From assembly GCA_964507025.1 (NCBI GenBank), contig CAZDOK010000008.1, positions 1-64,000 of the forward strand: a stretch of DNA of 64,000 bases, in the 5' to 3' direction. A program made the translations under genes and the position numbers. Every line of letters starts with the position of its first letter. Within the stretch, counting starts at the first letter, position 1. The stretch is from Amarobacter sp964507025 (GTDB lineage: Bacteria; Chloroflexota; Dehalococcoidia; Tepidiformales; Tepidiformaceae). Below, in pieces: positions 26,910-35,652 of this stretch. A model generated the notes under the pieces. That model was not told the origin of the DNA. It saw nothing but the letters and a program-made list of their open reading frames with translations, and did not search any database.

Positions 26910-28017
26910 CCTCGCCGCCTGCCGCGGGCGAAGCGGGCACCAGGTGGATGTCCGCTGGGTCGATCTCCACGTTGAAGAGGCGCCGCTCGGGGATGCCGAG
27001 TACCTCGTACGGCCGCGCCGCGATCTCGACCTCGATCCGCGGGCCTGCGCCCTCGGGCTGCATCTGGAGCACATGGCTCGAACCGTAGGCGAACTCCGCC
27101 ACGATGGCCGCCGGCAGCGTGTTCCGCCGCGATGACGAGGCCTGCATGTCGCGCCTCAGGTTCACCCGCTCGGCCCGCACCATCACATCCACCGGTTCGC
27201 CCGGGGCGAAGGCCCGGCTGGCCGGGAGCGCGCGCAGGCGGGCCCCCTCCACGTCCACCGTCACCGATTCGCCGTCCGATTCGGCGACCACCCCGTTCCA
27301 GATGTTCGCCACGCCGGTGAGCTCACCCACGCGGCGCGAGGCAGGCCGCCGGAACACCTCTTCGCGCGTCCCCAGCTGCAACACCCGGCCCGCATCGAAC
27401 ACGGCGATCCGGTCGGCCAGGAAATGCGCCTCGCGCAGGTCGTGCGTGACGAAGAGGATGGTGAGCCCGAGCTCGGAGCGCAGCCGCAGCAGCTCGCGGC
27501 GCATCGCGTTGCGCAGCGAGTCGTCGAGCGCGCTGAACGGCTCATCGAGGAGGAGGAGTGGTGCTTCGCGGGCGAGCGCGCGGGCGAGCGCGACCCGCTG
27601 TCGCTGGCCGCCGGAGAGGGTGGCGGGCCGGCGCGCTTCGAAGCCCGCGATCCCCAGGAGCTCCAGCAGCTCGCGTGTGCGCGCGGCGCGGTCGCGTCCC
27701 TTCGGAATGCCGAATGCCACGTTCCCGGCGACGCTGAGGTGCTCGAAAAGCGCGAGTTCCTGCACCACGTAGCCGACGCTCCGCTGCTGCGGTGGCCGGT
27801 TGATGCCAGCGGCCGCATCGAATACAGGCGTCCCCCGCAGCGCGATCCGTCCCTGCTCCGGGCGAAGGAGTCCCGCGATGAACTGCAACGTCAGGCTCTT
27901 GCCCGCGCCCGAATGCCCGTAGAGCACCAGGATCTCGTTCGATGACGCCGTGAAGTCCGCCTCGTAGGAGAACGCCCCGAGCGTCCGCCGCGCCTGGAAC
28001 TCGAGTGTCACCGTCAC
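26899..28017 (-). CDS. modC: molybdate ABC transporter ATP-binding protein
   Basis: 372 residues. Walker A GHSGAGKSLTLQF, signature LSGGQRQRVALARAL, Walker B LLLLDEPFSALD and the switch His in VTHD are intact. The C-terminal third is a TOBE/MOP-like domain (SSRRNTLPAAIVAEFAYGSS) that binds oxyanion in ModC proteins. GTG 28017 overlaps the modB stop (GTGA). Energises uptake of molybdate, or possibly tungstate. Confidence 0.88.
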   Translation of the reverse strand: MTVTLEFQARRTLGAFSYEADFTASSNEILVLYGHSGAGKSLTLQFIAGLLRPEQGRIALRGTPVFDAAAGINRPPQQRSVGYVVQELALFEHLSVAGNVAFGIPKGRDRAARTRELLELLGIAGFEARRPATLSGGQRQRVALARALAREAPLLLLDEPFSALDDSLRNAMRRELLRLRSELGLTILFVTHDLREAHFLADRIAVFDAGRVLQLGTREEVFRRPASRRVGELTGVANIWNGVVAESDGESVTVDVEGARLRALPASRAFAPGEPVDVMVRAERVNLRRDMQASSSRRNTLPAAIVAEFAYGSSHVLQMQPEGAGPRIEVEIAARPYEVLGIPERRLFNVEIDPADIHLVPASPAAGGEATT

Positions 28018-28826
28018 CGTGCCCACCGCCCGGCGAGCCGGAACACGGCCAGCACCGCGAATGCCACCACCAGCAGGATGAGGGAGAGCGCGATCGCCCC
28101 TGCCAGCCCGAGCGCCGACCCCTCGAACGCGCTGATGATGGCGAGCGGCATGGTCTGCGTCCTGCCCTCCAGGTTGCCCGCGAAGATGAGCGTTGCCCCG
28201 AGCTCGCCCATCGACCGGGCCCAGCACAGCACGAATCCAGCGAGCATGGCCGGCCACGCCTGCGGCACGGTGATCCGGAGGAAGGTCCGCAACCGCGAAG
28301 CTCCAAGGGTGTAGGCCACCCGCTCCACCTGCGGGTCGAGCGATTCGAAGCCGCTCTTCGCCGCGCGCACGTAGAAGGGCGCGGCCACGAGCAGCTGGGC
28401 CATCACCACCGCGGTCGTCGTGAAGCTGAAGGCGTACCCCGTCCAGTCCTCGATTGGCTCGCCGACGATACCGCGCCGCCCGAACGCCGTGAGCAAGGCG
28501 ACCCCGGCCACGGTGGGAGGCAGCACGATGGGCAGGTCGATGAGCGTATCGAGCAGCGCCCGGCCGGGGAATCGCCCGCGCGCGAGGACGTAGGCGACGG
28601 GGGTCCCGAGCAGTACTGCGAGGCCCACCGTGACGGTGGAGGTCCACAGCGAGAGGATCAGCGCCTGCCGGACCGTCCGCTCCTTCAGCAGCGACCAGGT
28701 CGATTCTTCCTCGACGGCTCGCACGACGAGCCCGGCGAGCGGGAGGAGAAAGAACAGCGCGAACGCGATGGCCAGGACCGCGATAGCCGCGGTGGCAGCA
28801 CGGTCGGTTCGCGGCGAGTCGATCAC
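28014..28826 (-). CDS. modB: molybdate ABC transporter permease
   Basis: 270 residues with about six membrane helices and the EAA-type loop LDPQVERVAYTLGASRLRTFLRITVP that contacts the ATPase. The last helices end in LAVFRLAGRWAR. GTG 28826 overlaps the modA stop (GTGA), which fixes the start. It forms the membrane channel of the ModABC importer. Confidence 0.88.
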   Translation of the reverse strand: MIDSPRTDRAATAAIAVLAIAFALFFLLPLAGLVVRAVEEESTWSLLKERTVRQALILSLWTSTVTVGLAVLLGTPVAYVLARGRFPGRALLDTLIDLPIVLPPTVAGVALLTAFGRRGIVGEPIEDWTGYAFSFTTTAVVMAQLLVAAPFYVRAAKSGFESLDPQVERVAYTLGASRLRTFLRITVPQAWPAMLAGFVLCWARSMGELGATLIFAGNLEGRTQTMPLAIISAFEGSALGLAGAIALSLILLVVAFAVLAVFRLAGRWAR

Positions 28827-29719
28827 CTTGGGGGCGCTCCGAAGCCGTGTTTGGCCAGCACCGCCTGCCCATCGGGCGAGAGCAGGAACGCCAGCCATGC
28901 CTCGGCAGCCTTGCTGTTGGGCGCGTCGTCCAGGACTGCCGCCGGGTATTCGGCGATGACGTTCCAGGCCCCGGGGATCTCGATCACCTTCACGTCTTTC
29001 CCGGCGATCGTCGCATCGGTCGCGTAGACGATGCCAGCGTCGGCCTCACCGAGCTGCACCTTTGTCAGCACTGCGCGCACGTTCGCCTCATTGCTCTTGA
29101 GGTTTGCCAGCACCTGTTCAGCGAACCCCGCACCCGGTCCGGCCGAATCGGCGGCCGCCTTCTCCAGGATCTGGCGGGAGTACTTCCCAATCGGAACCTC
29201 GGGGCCCGCCAGCACCAGCCGCACAGCCGGTTTCGCCAGGTCCGCGAACGCCGCCACCGGACTGCCGCTCGCGGGGACGATCACCACCGGCACGTTGGTT
29301 GCGAAGACCTTTGATTCCCGTGCGTTGCCTTTGTCGCTCACGTTCTTCATCTGCGCGAGGTCGGCACTCGCGAACACATCCGCCGGCGCGCCCTCGTTGA
29401 TCTGCGTCGCGAGGGCCGAGGAGGCCGCGAAGTTGAAGGTGACCTTCACGCCGGGGTTCTCCGTTTGGAATGCCCTGGCAGCTGCCTTGAATGCGTCGGT
29501 CAGCGAGGCAGCGGCGAACACCAGGACTTCCCCCCGCAAGGGCTCTTCGGTGGGCGCCGGAGTTCCGCTCGCGGCCTGGCTGGCCGTTGCCGCGGTGGTT
29601 GGTGCGGTGCTGCCGTGGTCGCCGTCGTCACATGCCGAAAGCAAGGGTAACGCCAGTAGCGCAGCCATGAACGCGGCAAGGGGCAGCCTCCAGCGCCGCC
29701 TGAGGACAGACGAGATCAT
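28823..29719 (-). CDS. modA: molybdate-binding lipoprotein
   Basis: 298 residues. The N-terminus is a lipoprotein signal with lipobox LPLLSAC, followed by a Thr/Ala-rich linker and the periplasmic binding domain typical of ModA: GEVLVFAAASLTDAFKAAAR, FNFAASSALATQINEGAPAD and ASADLAQMKN. It hands molybdate to ModB. ATG at 29719 overlaps the stop of the PadR gene by one base (TGATG). Confidence 0.88.
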   Translation of the reverse strand: MISSVLRRRWRLPLAAFMAALLALPLLSACDDGDHGSTAPTTAATASQAASGTPAPTEEPLRGEVLVFAAASLTDAFKAAARAFQTENPGVKVTFNFAASSALATQINEGAPADVFASADLAQMKNVSDKGNARESKVFATNVPVVIVPASGSPVAAFADLAKPAVRLVLAGPEVPIGKYSRQILEKAAADSAGPGAGFAEQVLANLKSNEANVRAVLTKVQLGEADAGIVYATDATIAGKDVKVIEIPGAWNVIAEYPAAVLDDAPNSKAAEAWLAFLLSPDGQAVLAKHGFGAPPR

Positions 29720-30255
29720 CACGACGGGGATTCCTCTTCCATTTCCTTTGCGTAGCTCGTGAGCCAGGCGAGTGTTCCTTCGGCGGCGGAAGTCTTCGAG
29801 CGCGCGACAAGCTGCCCGAAGGACGTCCCGGGAGCCTGGGACCGGGCCTGCGCGACGTACGCATGGCAGGCACCGATCTGCTCGCGAAGCAGGTGGCACC
29901 GTGCCACGGGGTCGAGTTGCCCCAGGAAGAACAGCTTGAGCAGTAGTTCTGCCCGCACTTCTCGCATCCGCATCACAGGCTGGCGCAGCCAGAGGTCGAT
30001 CAGCTCCCGGCCGTCTGGCGTGAGCTCGTAAATCTTCCGTGGGGGCCGGTTGCCCACACGCGTCTCCGACCAGGACACCAGCCCCCAGCCCTCGACGTTG
30101 CGCAGGTACGTATAGAGGGTGCTTGGCTCCATCGGCCACACATTGGAGATCCCCTCCGCCTCGACGAAGGCGGCCATCTCATAGCCATGCATCGGTCTCA
30201 GCGCGAGCAGCGCCAGCACGATGTACTCGCCCGGGAGCAGTGGTCGTTCGGTCAT
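29719..30255 (-). CDS. PadR-family transcriptional regulator of the mod operon
   Basis: 178 residues: an N-terminal winged helix (YIVLALLALRPMHGYEMAAFVE, PSTLYTYLRNVEGWGLV, GNRPPRKIYELTPDGREL) and a helical dimerisation region at the C-terminus, the PadR s2 type layout. It is the first gene of padR-modABC, where a ModE-type regulator would be expected. Two perfect palindromes cover its promoter, so it probably represses itself and the transporter genes. Its ligand is unknown; molybdate or a substrate of the divergent nitroreductase are possibilities. Confidence 0.82.
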   Translation of the reverse strand: MTERPLLPGEYIVLALLALRPMHGYEMAAFVEAEGISNVWPMEPSTLYTYLRNVEGWGLVSWSETRVGNRPPRKIYELTPDGRELIDLWLRQPVMRMREVRAELLLKLFFLGQLDPVARCHLLREQIGACHAYVAQARSQAPGTSFGQLVARSKTSAAEGTLAWLTSYAKEMEEESPS

Positions 30256-30257
30256 CG

Positions 30258-30276
30258 CGCCGACAATATGTCGGCG
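30258..30276. promoter_or_regulatory. palindrome 1, candidate PadR operator over the -10 region
   Basis: Perfect inverted repeat CGCCGACA-ATA-TGTCGGCG. It begins three bases before the PadR start codon and contains the likely -10 box of the minus-strand promoter. Geometry is 8-3-8, the same as palindrome 2. Confidence 0.6.
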
Positions 30277-30292
30277 GGCAGATAGTTGGCAA
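30265..30292 (-). promoter_or_regulatory. candidate padR-modABC promoter
   Basis: On the minus strand, TTGCCA (30292-30287) as -35 and CATATT (30270-30265) as -10 with a 16-base spacer. The start codon begins nine bases after the -10 box, so the transcript would be leaderless or nearly so. The -35 box sits in palindrome 2 and the -10 box in palindrome 1. Confidence 0.45.
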
Positions 30293-30300
30293 CCAACTAT
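30282..30300. promoter_or_regulatory. palindrome 2, candidate PadR operator over the -35 region
   Basis: Perfect inverted repeat ATAGTTGG-CAA-CCAACTAT, 8-3-8 like palindrome 1, with a centre-to-centre distance of 24 bases. It is AT-rich against a GC-rich background and lies between the divergent padR and nitroreductase genes. Confidence 0.6.
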
Positions 30301-30363
30301 TTGCTCAGAGATCTCCGCCAAATCCGCTCGCCATGCCACCACCGTTCCACCACAATGCCCGGC

Positions 30364-31029
30364 ATGGAACTGTACGACGTCATGGACACCACGTTCGCCG
30401 CCCGCGAATTCACCGCCGACCCCGTGCCCGATGAGGTGCTCGCGCGCATCTTCGCCCATGCCCGCTTCGCGCCCAGCGGCGGCAACCGGCAGGGCTGGCA
30501 CGTCATCGTGGTGCGCGACCAGGCGACGAAGGACGGCATCGCCGACTGCGCCAGGCCGGCCGCCCGCCGCTATGCCGCCCAGGTGGCGCTCGGCGAGAAC
30601 CCCTGGAACACCGTCGTCCCCACGAAGGCAACCCCGGAGATGATCGCCGCGACCCCGGTGCCGCCCACGCTGACCGAGCCCTACCGGCACGCCCCGGTTG
30701 TGCTCGTGGTGTGCGTCGACCTGCGCGTGGTCGCATCGATCGACCAGTACCTTCCCCGGACCGCCGTCGCCAGCGGCGCGTCGATCTACCCGCTCGCATG
30801 GAACATCCTGCTTGCCGCACGCAACGAGGGCCTCGGCGGAACGCTCACGACGATGCCCATTGCCGAGGAGCCCGCGCTGCGTGAGCTCCTCCACCTGCCC
30901 GAATCCGTTGCTATCTGCACCATCATCCCGCTGGGCAGGCCGGTGCGGCAGCTGACGAAGCTCAAGCGCAAGCCGGTCTCGACCTTCGTCACCCGCGAAC
31001 GCTGGGACGGCGCGCCCTTCGGCGCCTGA
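30364..31029 (+). CDS. nitroreductase family protein
   Basis: 221 residues with the FMN-dependent nitroreductase fold: FAAREFTADPVPDEVLARIF at the N-terminus, FAPSGGNRQGWHVIVVRD (FMN phosphate site), AWNILLAARNEGLGGTLTT and a C-terminal IIPLGRPV. It uses NAD(P)H to reduce nitro or quinone substrates. It is divergent from padR, so the two palindromes may control it too. A frameshifted fragment of a close paralogue, with its upstream region, lies at 34198-34298. Confidence 0.87.
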   Translation: MELYDVMDTTFAAREFTADPVPDEVLARIFAHARFAPSGGNRQGWHVIVVRDQATKDGIADCARPAARRYAAQVALGENPWNTVVPTKATPEMIAATPVPPTLTEPYRHAPVVLVVCVDLRVVASIDQYLPRTAVASGASIYPLAWNILLAARNEGLGGTLTTMPIAEEPALRELLHLPESVAICTIIPLGRPVRQLTKLKRKPVSTFVTRERWDGAPFGA

Positions 31030-31032
31030 GCG

Positions 31033-32187
31033 TTAGCGCGCCCCGCCGAACTGGCGGCTCAGGATTTTCGCCCCACCCGGCACCCGGGAGATGAACTTCA
31101 GCCCGGCCACCGTCATGCGGTAGTTCCGCTTGCCGGGGAGGGTGCGCCTTGCCGCGGTGTCGGCCGCGCGCATCGCCCGCTCGTTGAGCGGGCGGCGCTC
31201 GGCCTCGTACAGCCGCAGTCCCGCTTCCAGCTCACCCGGGGCCTCACCGCGAAGCAACGGGGCGACGAAGCGTGCGAGCGCCGCCGCGTCCTCGATGGCC
31301 ATGCTCATCCCCTGCCCGCCGGCGGGATGCGTCACATGCGCGGCGTCGCCGACCAGGGCGGCACGGGGGCCCGTGTAGGCCCGGGCGTGCTGCCGCGCCA
31401 GCTTGTAGAAATAGGAGGTCCCCCGCTGCTCCAGTTCGAGCTCGCCGAGGCGCGGGTCGCGGGCGCGCAGCACCTCGCGGTAGGCGGCGATGTCGCCGCT
31501 CGCGCCGGTTTCGGTTGGCACGCCGATGGCGATGCGGCACCGGCCCCGCGGCGTGGTCGGCACCACTACCACCGGCCCCTCGGGGCTGAGTACCGCGCAA
31601 TACGTGTCATCGGGCAGCCACGACGGGTACTGCGCGTGCGCGATCACCACCGACTGCGGGTACGGTGTCGCGTCCACGCCGATGCCGAGCCACTCGCGCA
31701 CGCCCGATGCGGCGCCATCGGCGCCAACCAGCAGCCGGCCCGCTACTTCGCCCTGTTCGGTAAGCACGCGCCAGCCGCCGGCGGCCTGCTCGATGCCAGT
31801 CGCCCGGCCCCGGATGAACGTGGCCCCCAGCCGCGCAGCCGCATCGGCCAGCGCCGCCTCGATTTCCGCGTGATTCAACACGGTCAGCGGGTGGATCGAC
31901 TGGTCGACGCGCACCTGCAACGAGCCGCCGGCATTGGTGAACAGGCTCTGGCGGACGGCGAACGCGCCCCGCTGTTCGAGCTCGTTGTAGGCGCCCCAGC
32001 GCTTCAGGTGCTCTACCGCCGACTGGTGCAGGACATCGCCGCGGTTCGGGTCGCGGGCCAGGTCGCGCCGTTCGATGACGCAAACGTGCAGGCCGGCGCT
32101 GGCCAGGGCGCAGGCGGTCGCTGTCCCGGCCACGCCGCCGCCGACGATCACGGCATCAAATGCGGAGGTTGATTCGGCATCGGTCAC
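31033..32187 (-). CDS. FAD-dependent monooxygenase (PHBH fold)
   Basis: 384 residues. The Rossmann motif VIVGGGVAGTATACALASAG is at the N-terminus; GADGAASGVREWLGI (DG motif) and ALVGDAAHVTHPAGGQGMSM (GD motif) complete the group A flavin hydroxylase set. Related proteins include ubiquinone-ring hydroxylases, aromatic hydroxylases and geranylgeranyl-type reductases. Substrate cannot be told from context: the neighbour is a nitroreductase on the other strand, whose stop lies three bases away. Confidence 0.82.
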   Translation of the reverse strand: MTDAESTSAFDAVIVGGGVAGTATACALASAGLHVCVIERRDLARDPNRGDVLHQSAVEHLKRWGAYNELEQRGAFAVRQSLFTNAGGSLQVRVDQSIHPLTVLNHAEIEAALADAAARLGATFIRGRATGIEQAAGGWRVLTEQGEVAGRLLVGADGAASGVREWLGIGVDATPYPQSVVIAHAQYPSWLPDDTYCAVLSPEGPVVVVPTTPRGRCRIAIGVPTETGASGDIAAYREVLRARDPRLGELELEQRGTSYFYKLARQHARAYTGPRAALVGDAAHVTHPAGGQGMSMAIEDAAALARFVAPLLRGEAPGELEAGLRLYEAERRPLNERAMRAADTAARRTLPGKRNYRMTVAGLKFISRVPGGAKILSRQFGGAR

Positions 32188-32331
32188 GATGGTTCTTTCC
32201 GGCCGCTCAGCGCGGCCAATCCTCGAGTGTTGCCAGGCACGACGGAGCGCACCCTACCGGCGATTCGCGCAACGAGCCTCGGCCTTCCGCCGAGCCGCCG
32301 GTTCCGACTTTTGGCCGAACGATCCATGGGT

Positions 32332-33939
32332 TCACTCCAGCTCCACCACCAGCGTCGCGAACCGATCGATGAACCGCCGATCGTGGCTGACCACGAGCGA
32401 CGCGCCCTCGTAGTTCGCCAGCGCCTCCTCGAACGCCTCGCGGCTGGCGAGGTCCAGGTGGTTCGTGGGCTCATCGAGGATGAGCAGGCCGGCCCCGCCG
32501 CGGACCAGGAGGGCCAGGGCCAGGCGCCGCCGTTCGCCATAGCTCAGTTGCGCCACGGGTGTCCGCAGCTGGTCGTGGCCGAGCAGGAAGCGATGGAGGA
32601 AGTTGGCGGCCTCCGCCTCGGTCATCGGCACGGCGCGGCGAAGCAGTTCCACGGGGGTGCGCTCGCCGCCGCCCTCCAGGAACGCCGGGTCGTCCTGTTG
32701 CGCCAGGTAGCCGGCCTTTGCCGAGGGCGAAAGGATCACCTCGCCGGCGGCCGGGGGGAGCTCGCCCAGGATGGTCCGCAGCAGTGTGGTTTTGCCGGCA
32801 CCGTTGGGCCCGGTGATGACCACGCACTCGCCCCGCTGCACGCTGAAGGTGATGTCACTTGCGAGCACCCGACCGGCTATGGCGACGGCAACGCCATCGA
32901 CCGCGACCAGCCGCGAGCTGCCTTCGCCGGGCGCGGCGAACCCGCCGTGGAAGCCCTGCGGGCGCTTCTCTGGCCGGTCCACGTGGTCGTTCGATTCCAG
33001 CTGACGTTCGATGCGCGCCTTCAGGGTGACTGCCCGCCGCGCGATCTTGAGTGCCTTTTTCCGCTTCGCAAAGTCGATGGTCCGCTGCTCGATGCCGCGG
33101 GCGCGGGTCTCGATCTTGTGGATGGCCTGGCGGAGCTGGGCTTCCTCGCGTTGCTGGCGCTCGTAGGCACTCCAGCGCTCGGCCTCGCGCCGCTCCTTCT
33201 CGGCCAGCAGCGCCGAGTAGTTGCCCACGAAAAGCTCGGCGCCCCGGCCCCTGGCATCGAGCTCCAGCACCTTCGTCGCGCACCGGTCAAGGAATACGCG
33301 GTCGTGCGAAACGGCGACGACCGCGCCGGGGAAGCGGCGCACCTGGTCTTCCAGCCACTCGAGGCCTGCGACATCCAGGTTGTTCGTCGGCTCATCGAGC
33401 AGGAGCACACCCGGCTGCGAGGCGACGAGGTCGATGAGCCCCAGCCTGGTCAGCTCGCCGCCCGAGAGCTCGGCGACCCGTGTCCCCGGCTGCACATGGC
33501 GCAACCCCAGGGCGCCCCGCGCCTTCTGTGTATCGAGGCTGGCCGGACCCATTGCAAGGGCGGCGAGCAGCCGGTCGTACTCCGCGGCCAGGCGCTCGCG
33601 CTCATCGCGTCCAGGTGCAAGAGCGAGCTGTTCGGCCAGCGCTTCGAGCCGGGCGGCAGCCGCGTCGGCTCCAAAGGCCGCCGGGAAGACGGCGACAACG
33701 GTCTCATCCTGGCGCCCGGCGTAGCCCTGTGGCAGGTAGCCGGTGCTCGCGCCGCCGGCGAACTCGACCCGGCCGGCGTCGGCGCGGAGAACCCCCGCCA
33801 GGATGCGCAGCAGGGTGGTCTTCCCGGCTCCGTTCGGGCCCACCACGCCAAGCACCTCGCCCCGGTTCACCGCGAACGAGACGTTCGTCAGCACGGCCCG
33901 GCCACCGAGCTCATGCCGCAGTGAGGCAACAGTCAACAT
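32332..33939 (-). CDS. ABC-F family ATPase
   Basis: 535 residues with two nucleotide-binding domains and no membrane segments. Walker A GPNGAGKTTLLRILAG with signature LSGGELTRLGL in the first, and GPNGAGKTTLLRTILG with LSYGERRRLALALL in the second; both have LDEPTN(N/H)LD. The central linker is highly charged and helical (EKERREAERWSAYERQQREE), as in translation factors such as EttA or resistance proteins such as VmlR/Msr. It probably acts on the ribosome. ATG at 33939 starts MLTVASLRHELGG, standard for the family. Confidence 0.87.
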   Translation of the reverse strand: MLTVASLRHELGGRAVLTNVSFAVNRGEVLGVVGPNGAGKTTLLRILAGVLRADAGRVEFAGGASTGYLPQGYAGRQDETVVAVFPAAFGADAAAARLEALAEQLALAPGRDERERLAAEYDRLLAALAMGPASLDTQKARGALGLRHVQPGTRVAELSGGELTRLGLIDLVASQPGVLLLDEPTNNLDVAGLEWLEDQVRRFPGAVVAVSHDRVFLDRCATKVLELDARGRGAELFVGNYSALLAEKERREAERWSAYERQQREEAQLRQAIHKIETRARGIEQRTIDFAKRKKALKIARRAVTLKARIERQLESNDHVDRPEKRPQGFHGGFAAPGEGSSRLVAVDGVAVAIAGRVLASDITFSVQRGECVVITGPNGAGKTTLLRTILGELPPAAGEVILSPSAKAGYLAQQDDPAFLEGGGERTPVELLRRAVPMTEAEAANFLHRFLLGHDQLRTPVAQLSYGERRRLALALLVRGGAGLLILDEPTNHLDLASREAFEEALANYEGASLVVSHDRRFIDRFATLVVELE

Positions 33940-34019
33940 CAGCACACTCCACGAAACGCATGCTCCCGCCCGGGACGGATGGGTGCAGACGAAGCGGCGA
34001 TGGAGGTGTTGGGACGGGA

Positions 34020-34181
34020 GAGGTTGAGCACACCGGCACGTGCGGGCGGGCTGTTCGGGCCCTGCCTCGTTCACGTTCGCGCTTCGCCGGTGTTATCGCG
34101 TCAACGGAAACCTCTCGTGGAATTGCACCCAAGCGTAGCCGATCGCGCGGCACACCGGAATCACCCATTCGGCGGAGGGCC
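34020..34181. repeat. long direct repeat, copy 1 (162 bp)
   Basis: Closely matches 35645-35782 in the same orientation; the main difference is 25 extra bases here (34136-34160). Both copies keep an 8-bp inverted pair ACACCGGC/GCCGGTGT round a central hairpin GGGCT-GTTCG-RGCCC. The bases just before it resemble the 3' end of the lipoprotein gene that precedes copy 2, as if a second copy of that gene once ended here. Confidence 0.8.
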
Positions 34182-34197
34182 CCGGCGCGCCGCGATT

Positions 34198-34298
34198 GAC
34201 CCTGCGTGAAGCTCCGCTCCGGTACCTCATCGAGTACCGGGTCCGCGCGGAACTCGCGGGCGGCGAAGGTCACGTCCCTGGAGTGCGTACAGTTCCAT
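34198..34298 (-). pseudogene. nitroreductase 5' fragment, frameshifted and truncated
   Basis: Reading leftwards from ATG at 34298, the DNA starts GAACTGTACG exactly as the intact nitroreductase at 30364. After one extra base it continues in another frame as DVTFAAREFRADPVLDEV, against DTTFAAREFTADPVPDEV in the intact gene. Similarity also covers about 20 bases upstream (GTTCCACCACA). It stops after roughly 35 codons, near direct repeat copy 1. This is the broken end of a second nitroreductase gene. Confidence 0.7.
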
Positions 34299-34422
34299 GC
34301 GCGCCCTGTGGTGGAACACAACGCCTGCTCGTCGCAGCGTTTACCGGATGGACACCGTATGGCGCGTCACGTTCCGGCGGTCCCCAGCCATGCAGGTTGT
34401 ACGAAATGACGGAGAGAGGCCC
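34299..34422. other. rest of the 33940-34422 gene-free stretch
   Basis: The 480-base gap between the ABC-F gene and the lipoprotein gene holds repeat copy 1, the nitroreductase fragment and this remaining stretch. Apart from a few bases of nitroreductase upstream similarity next to 34298, I see no gene or clear promoter here; GGAGAGAGG just before 34423 is the ribosome binding site of the next gene. Confidence 0.5.
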
Positions 34423-35652
34423 ATGAAGACGAGATTGCTGGCGATTGCGGTGTCGATAACCGCGCTGGCGGGGACAGTGGCGTGTTCGAACGGGGGAGGG
34501 ACGGGAGCGGACGTCGCGTCTTCCGCTTCGCCGGCGGTGGACGCCACGGTGAACGCCCGAACCTCGTCTTCCCTGGTCGCGCCGGAGAAGCTGGAAGCGG
34601 CGGGGAGCTCGGCGAACATTGGGTTCAACAACGCGGCCCAGGTGGTCACAAGCAGCGATGGGACGCAGCACTACGTCTTTGTATCCGGCAGCCGCACGGT
34701 GATGCACGGCTCCGCACACGGGTCGGCGGCGGGGGTCGAAGCGACAGCCATCTCGAGCGGGCAGGGCAAGGTGTCGCTTACTGCGATTGCGGCCTCGGAC
34801 GAGATCCTCGTCATCGGTTGGACAGAAACGGCGGCCGGAGGTCAGGCAGGCGTGTACCTCAGCGAGTCGTCAGATGGCGGGGCGACATGGACGCCGCCGC
34901 ATCTGCTCGCAGCGGGCGCGAGCGGGCTTTCGCTCGCGGCAAGCCGCGGAACGGTGGTCGCGGCGTGGTTCGTCGGTGACGAGGCTGGCGCGGAGATCCA
35001 CTTCGCATCCCGGGATGGCGAGAGTGAGGAGTGGTCCGAACCGATTCGGATCGATGGATCAGGCGCGGCTCCGCTGTGGCCGGCAGTGGAGATTTCGGGG
35101 GAAGCGGTGTGGGTCACGTGGCGGGATAATCGCGACGGCGCCTACCACATCTATCTGCGCCGCTCCGTGGATCGCGGTACGACCTGGCTCTCTGAGCAGG
35201 AACTCACGCACACAAACACCGGTGACCCGACGATCTGCGCGGGAGAGGACGGGGTGGTGTGGCTGGCGCACCACGGGCGGGGAGAGATCACCGTGCTGCG
35301 GTCGACCGATGGCGGTGCAACTTTCGGCGAGCCTGTGGTGGTGGGCAACGGGTGGTTTGCGCGGCTGAGCTGCGAGGCGGACGGCGACATGATCCTCGGC
35401 TGGGAGCAGTCCCAGGGTATGGACCCCAAGGCAGACGTCGCCAAACAGGCCGCCTACGTGACGGGCAACGCGGACGGGACGATCGGGCATGTGATCGTTC
35501 TGAGCGAGACTGCCGGGACGTGCGCCTCGGTGACAGTGCGTGGCGACGGTTACGCCGATGCGGTGTGGGTGGACAAGAGCGGCAGTGCGAGCGGGGTGCC
35601 AGCGTTGGCGGGCGAGTTGTGGCACGCGGTAGTTGGCGTGGGGGGAGATTGA
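34423..35652 (+). CDS. lipoprotein with sialidase/BNR-like repeats
   Basis: 409 residues. The N-terminal signal ends in the lipobox LAGTVAC, so the protein is anchored at the cell surface. The body shows recurring Asp-box-like motifs (SSDGGATWT, SVDRGTTWL, STDGGATFG) and WVTWRDNRDG, spaced as in BNR/sialidase beta-propellers. Catalytic sialidase residues are not evident, so binding or structural function is as likely as hydrolysis. Third codon positions favour G more than the C-rich neighbours, and the gene is bracketed by long direct repeats, which together suggest mobility or recent duplication. Confidence 0.7.
   Translation: MKTRLLAIAVSITALAGTVACSNGGGTGADVASSASPAVDATVNARTSSSLVAPEKLEAAGSSANIGFNNAAQVVTSSDGTQHYVFVSGSRTVMHGSAHGSAAGVEATAISSGQGKVSLTAIAASDEILVIGWTETAAGGQAGVYLSESSDGGATWTPPHLLAAGASGLSLAASRGTVVAAWFVGDEAGAEIHFASRDGESEEWSEPIRIDGSGAAPLWPAVEISGEAVWVTWRDNRDGAYHIYLRRSVDRGTTWLSEQELTHTNTGDPTICAGEDGVVWLAHHGRGEITVLRSTDGGATFGEPVVVGNGWFARLSCEADGDMILGWEQSQGMDPKADVAKQAAYVTGNADGTIGHVIVLSETAGTCASVTVRGDGYADAVWVDKSGSASGVPALAGELWHAVVGVGGD

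Noticed and set aside
34044..34075. Repeat hairpin read as a tRNA T-arm
   Set aside because: GTTCGAG inside the hairpin resembles a T-loop, but no acceptor, D or anticodon arms can be built round it.
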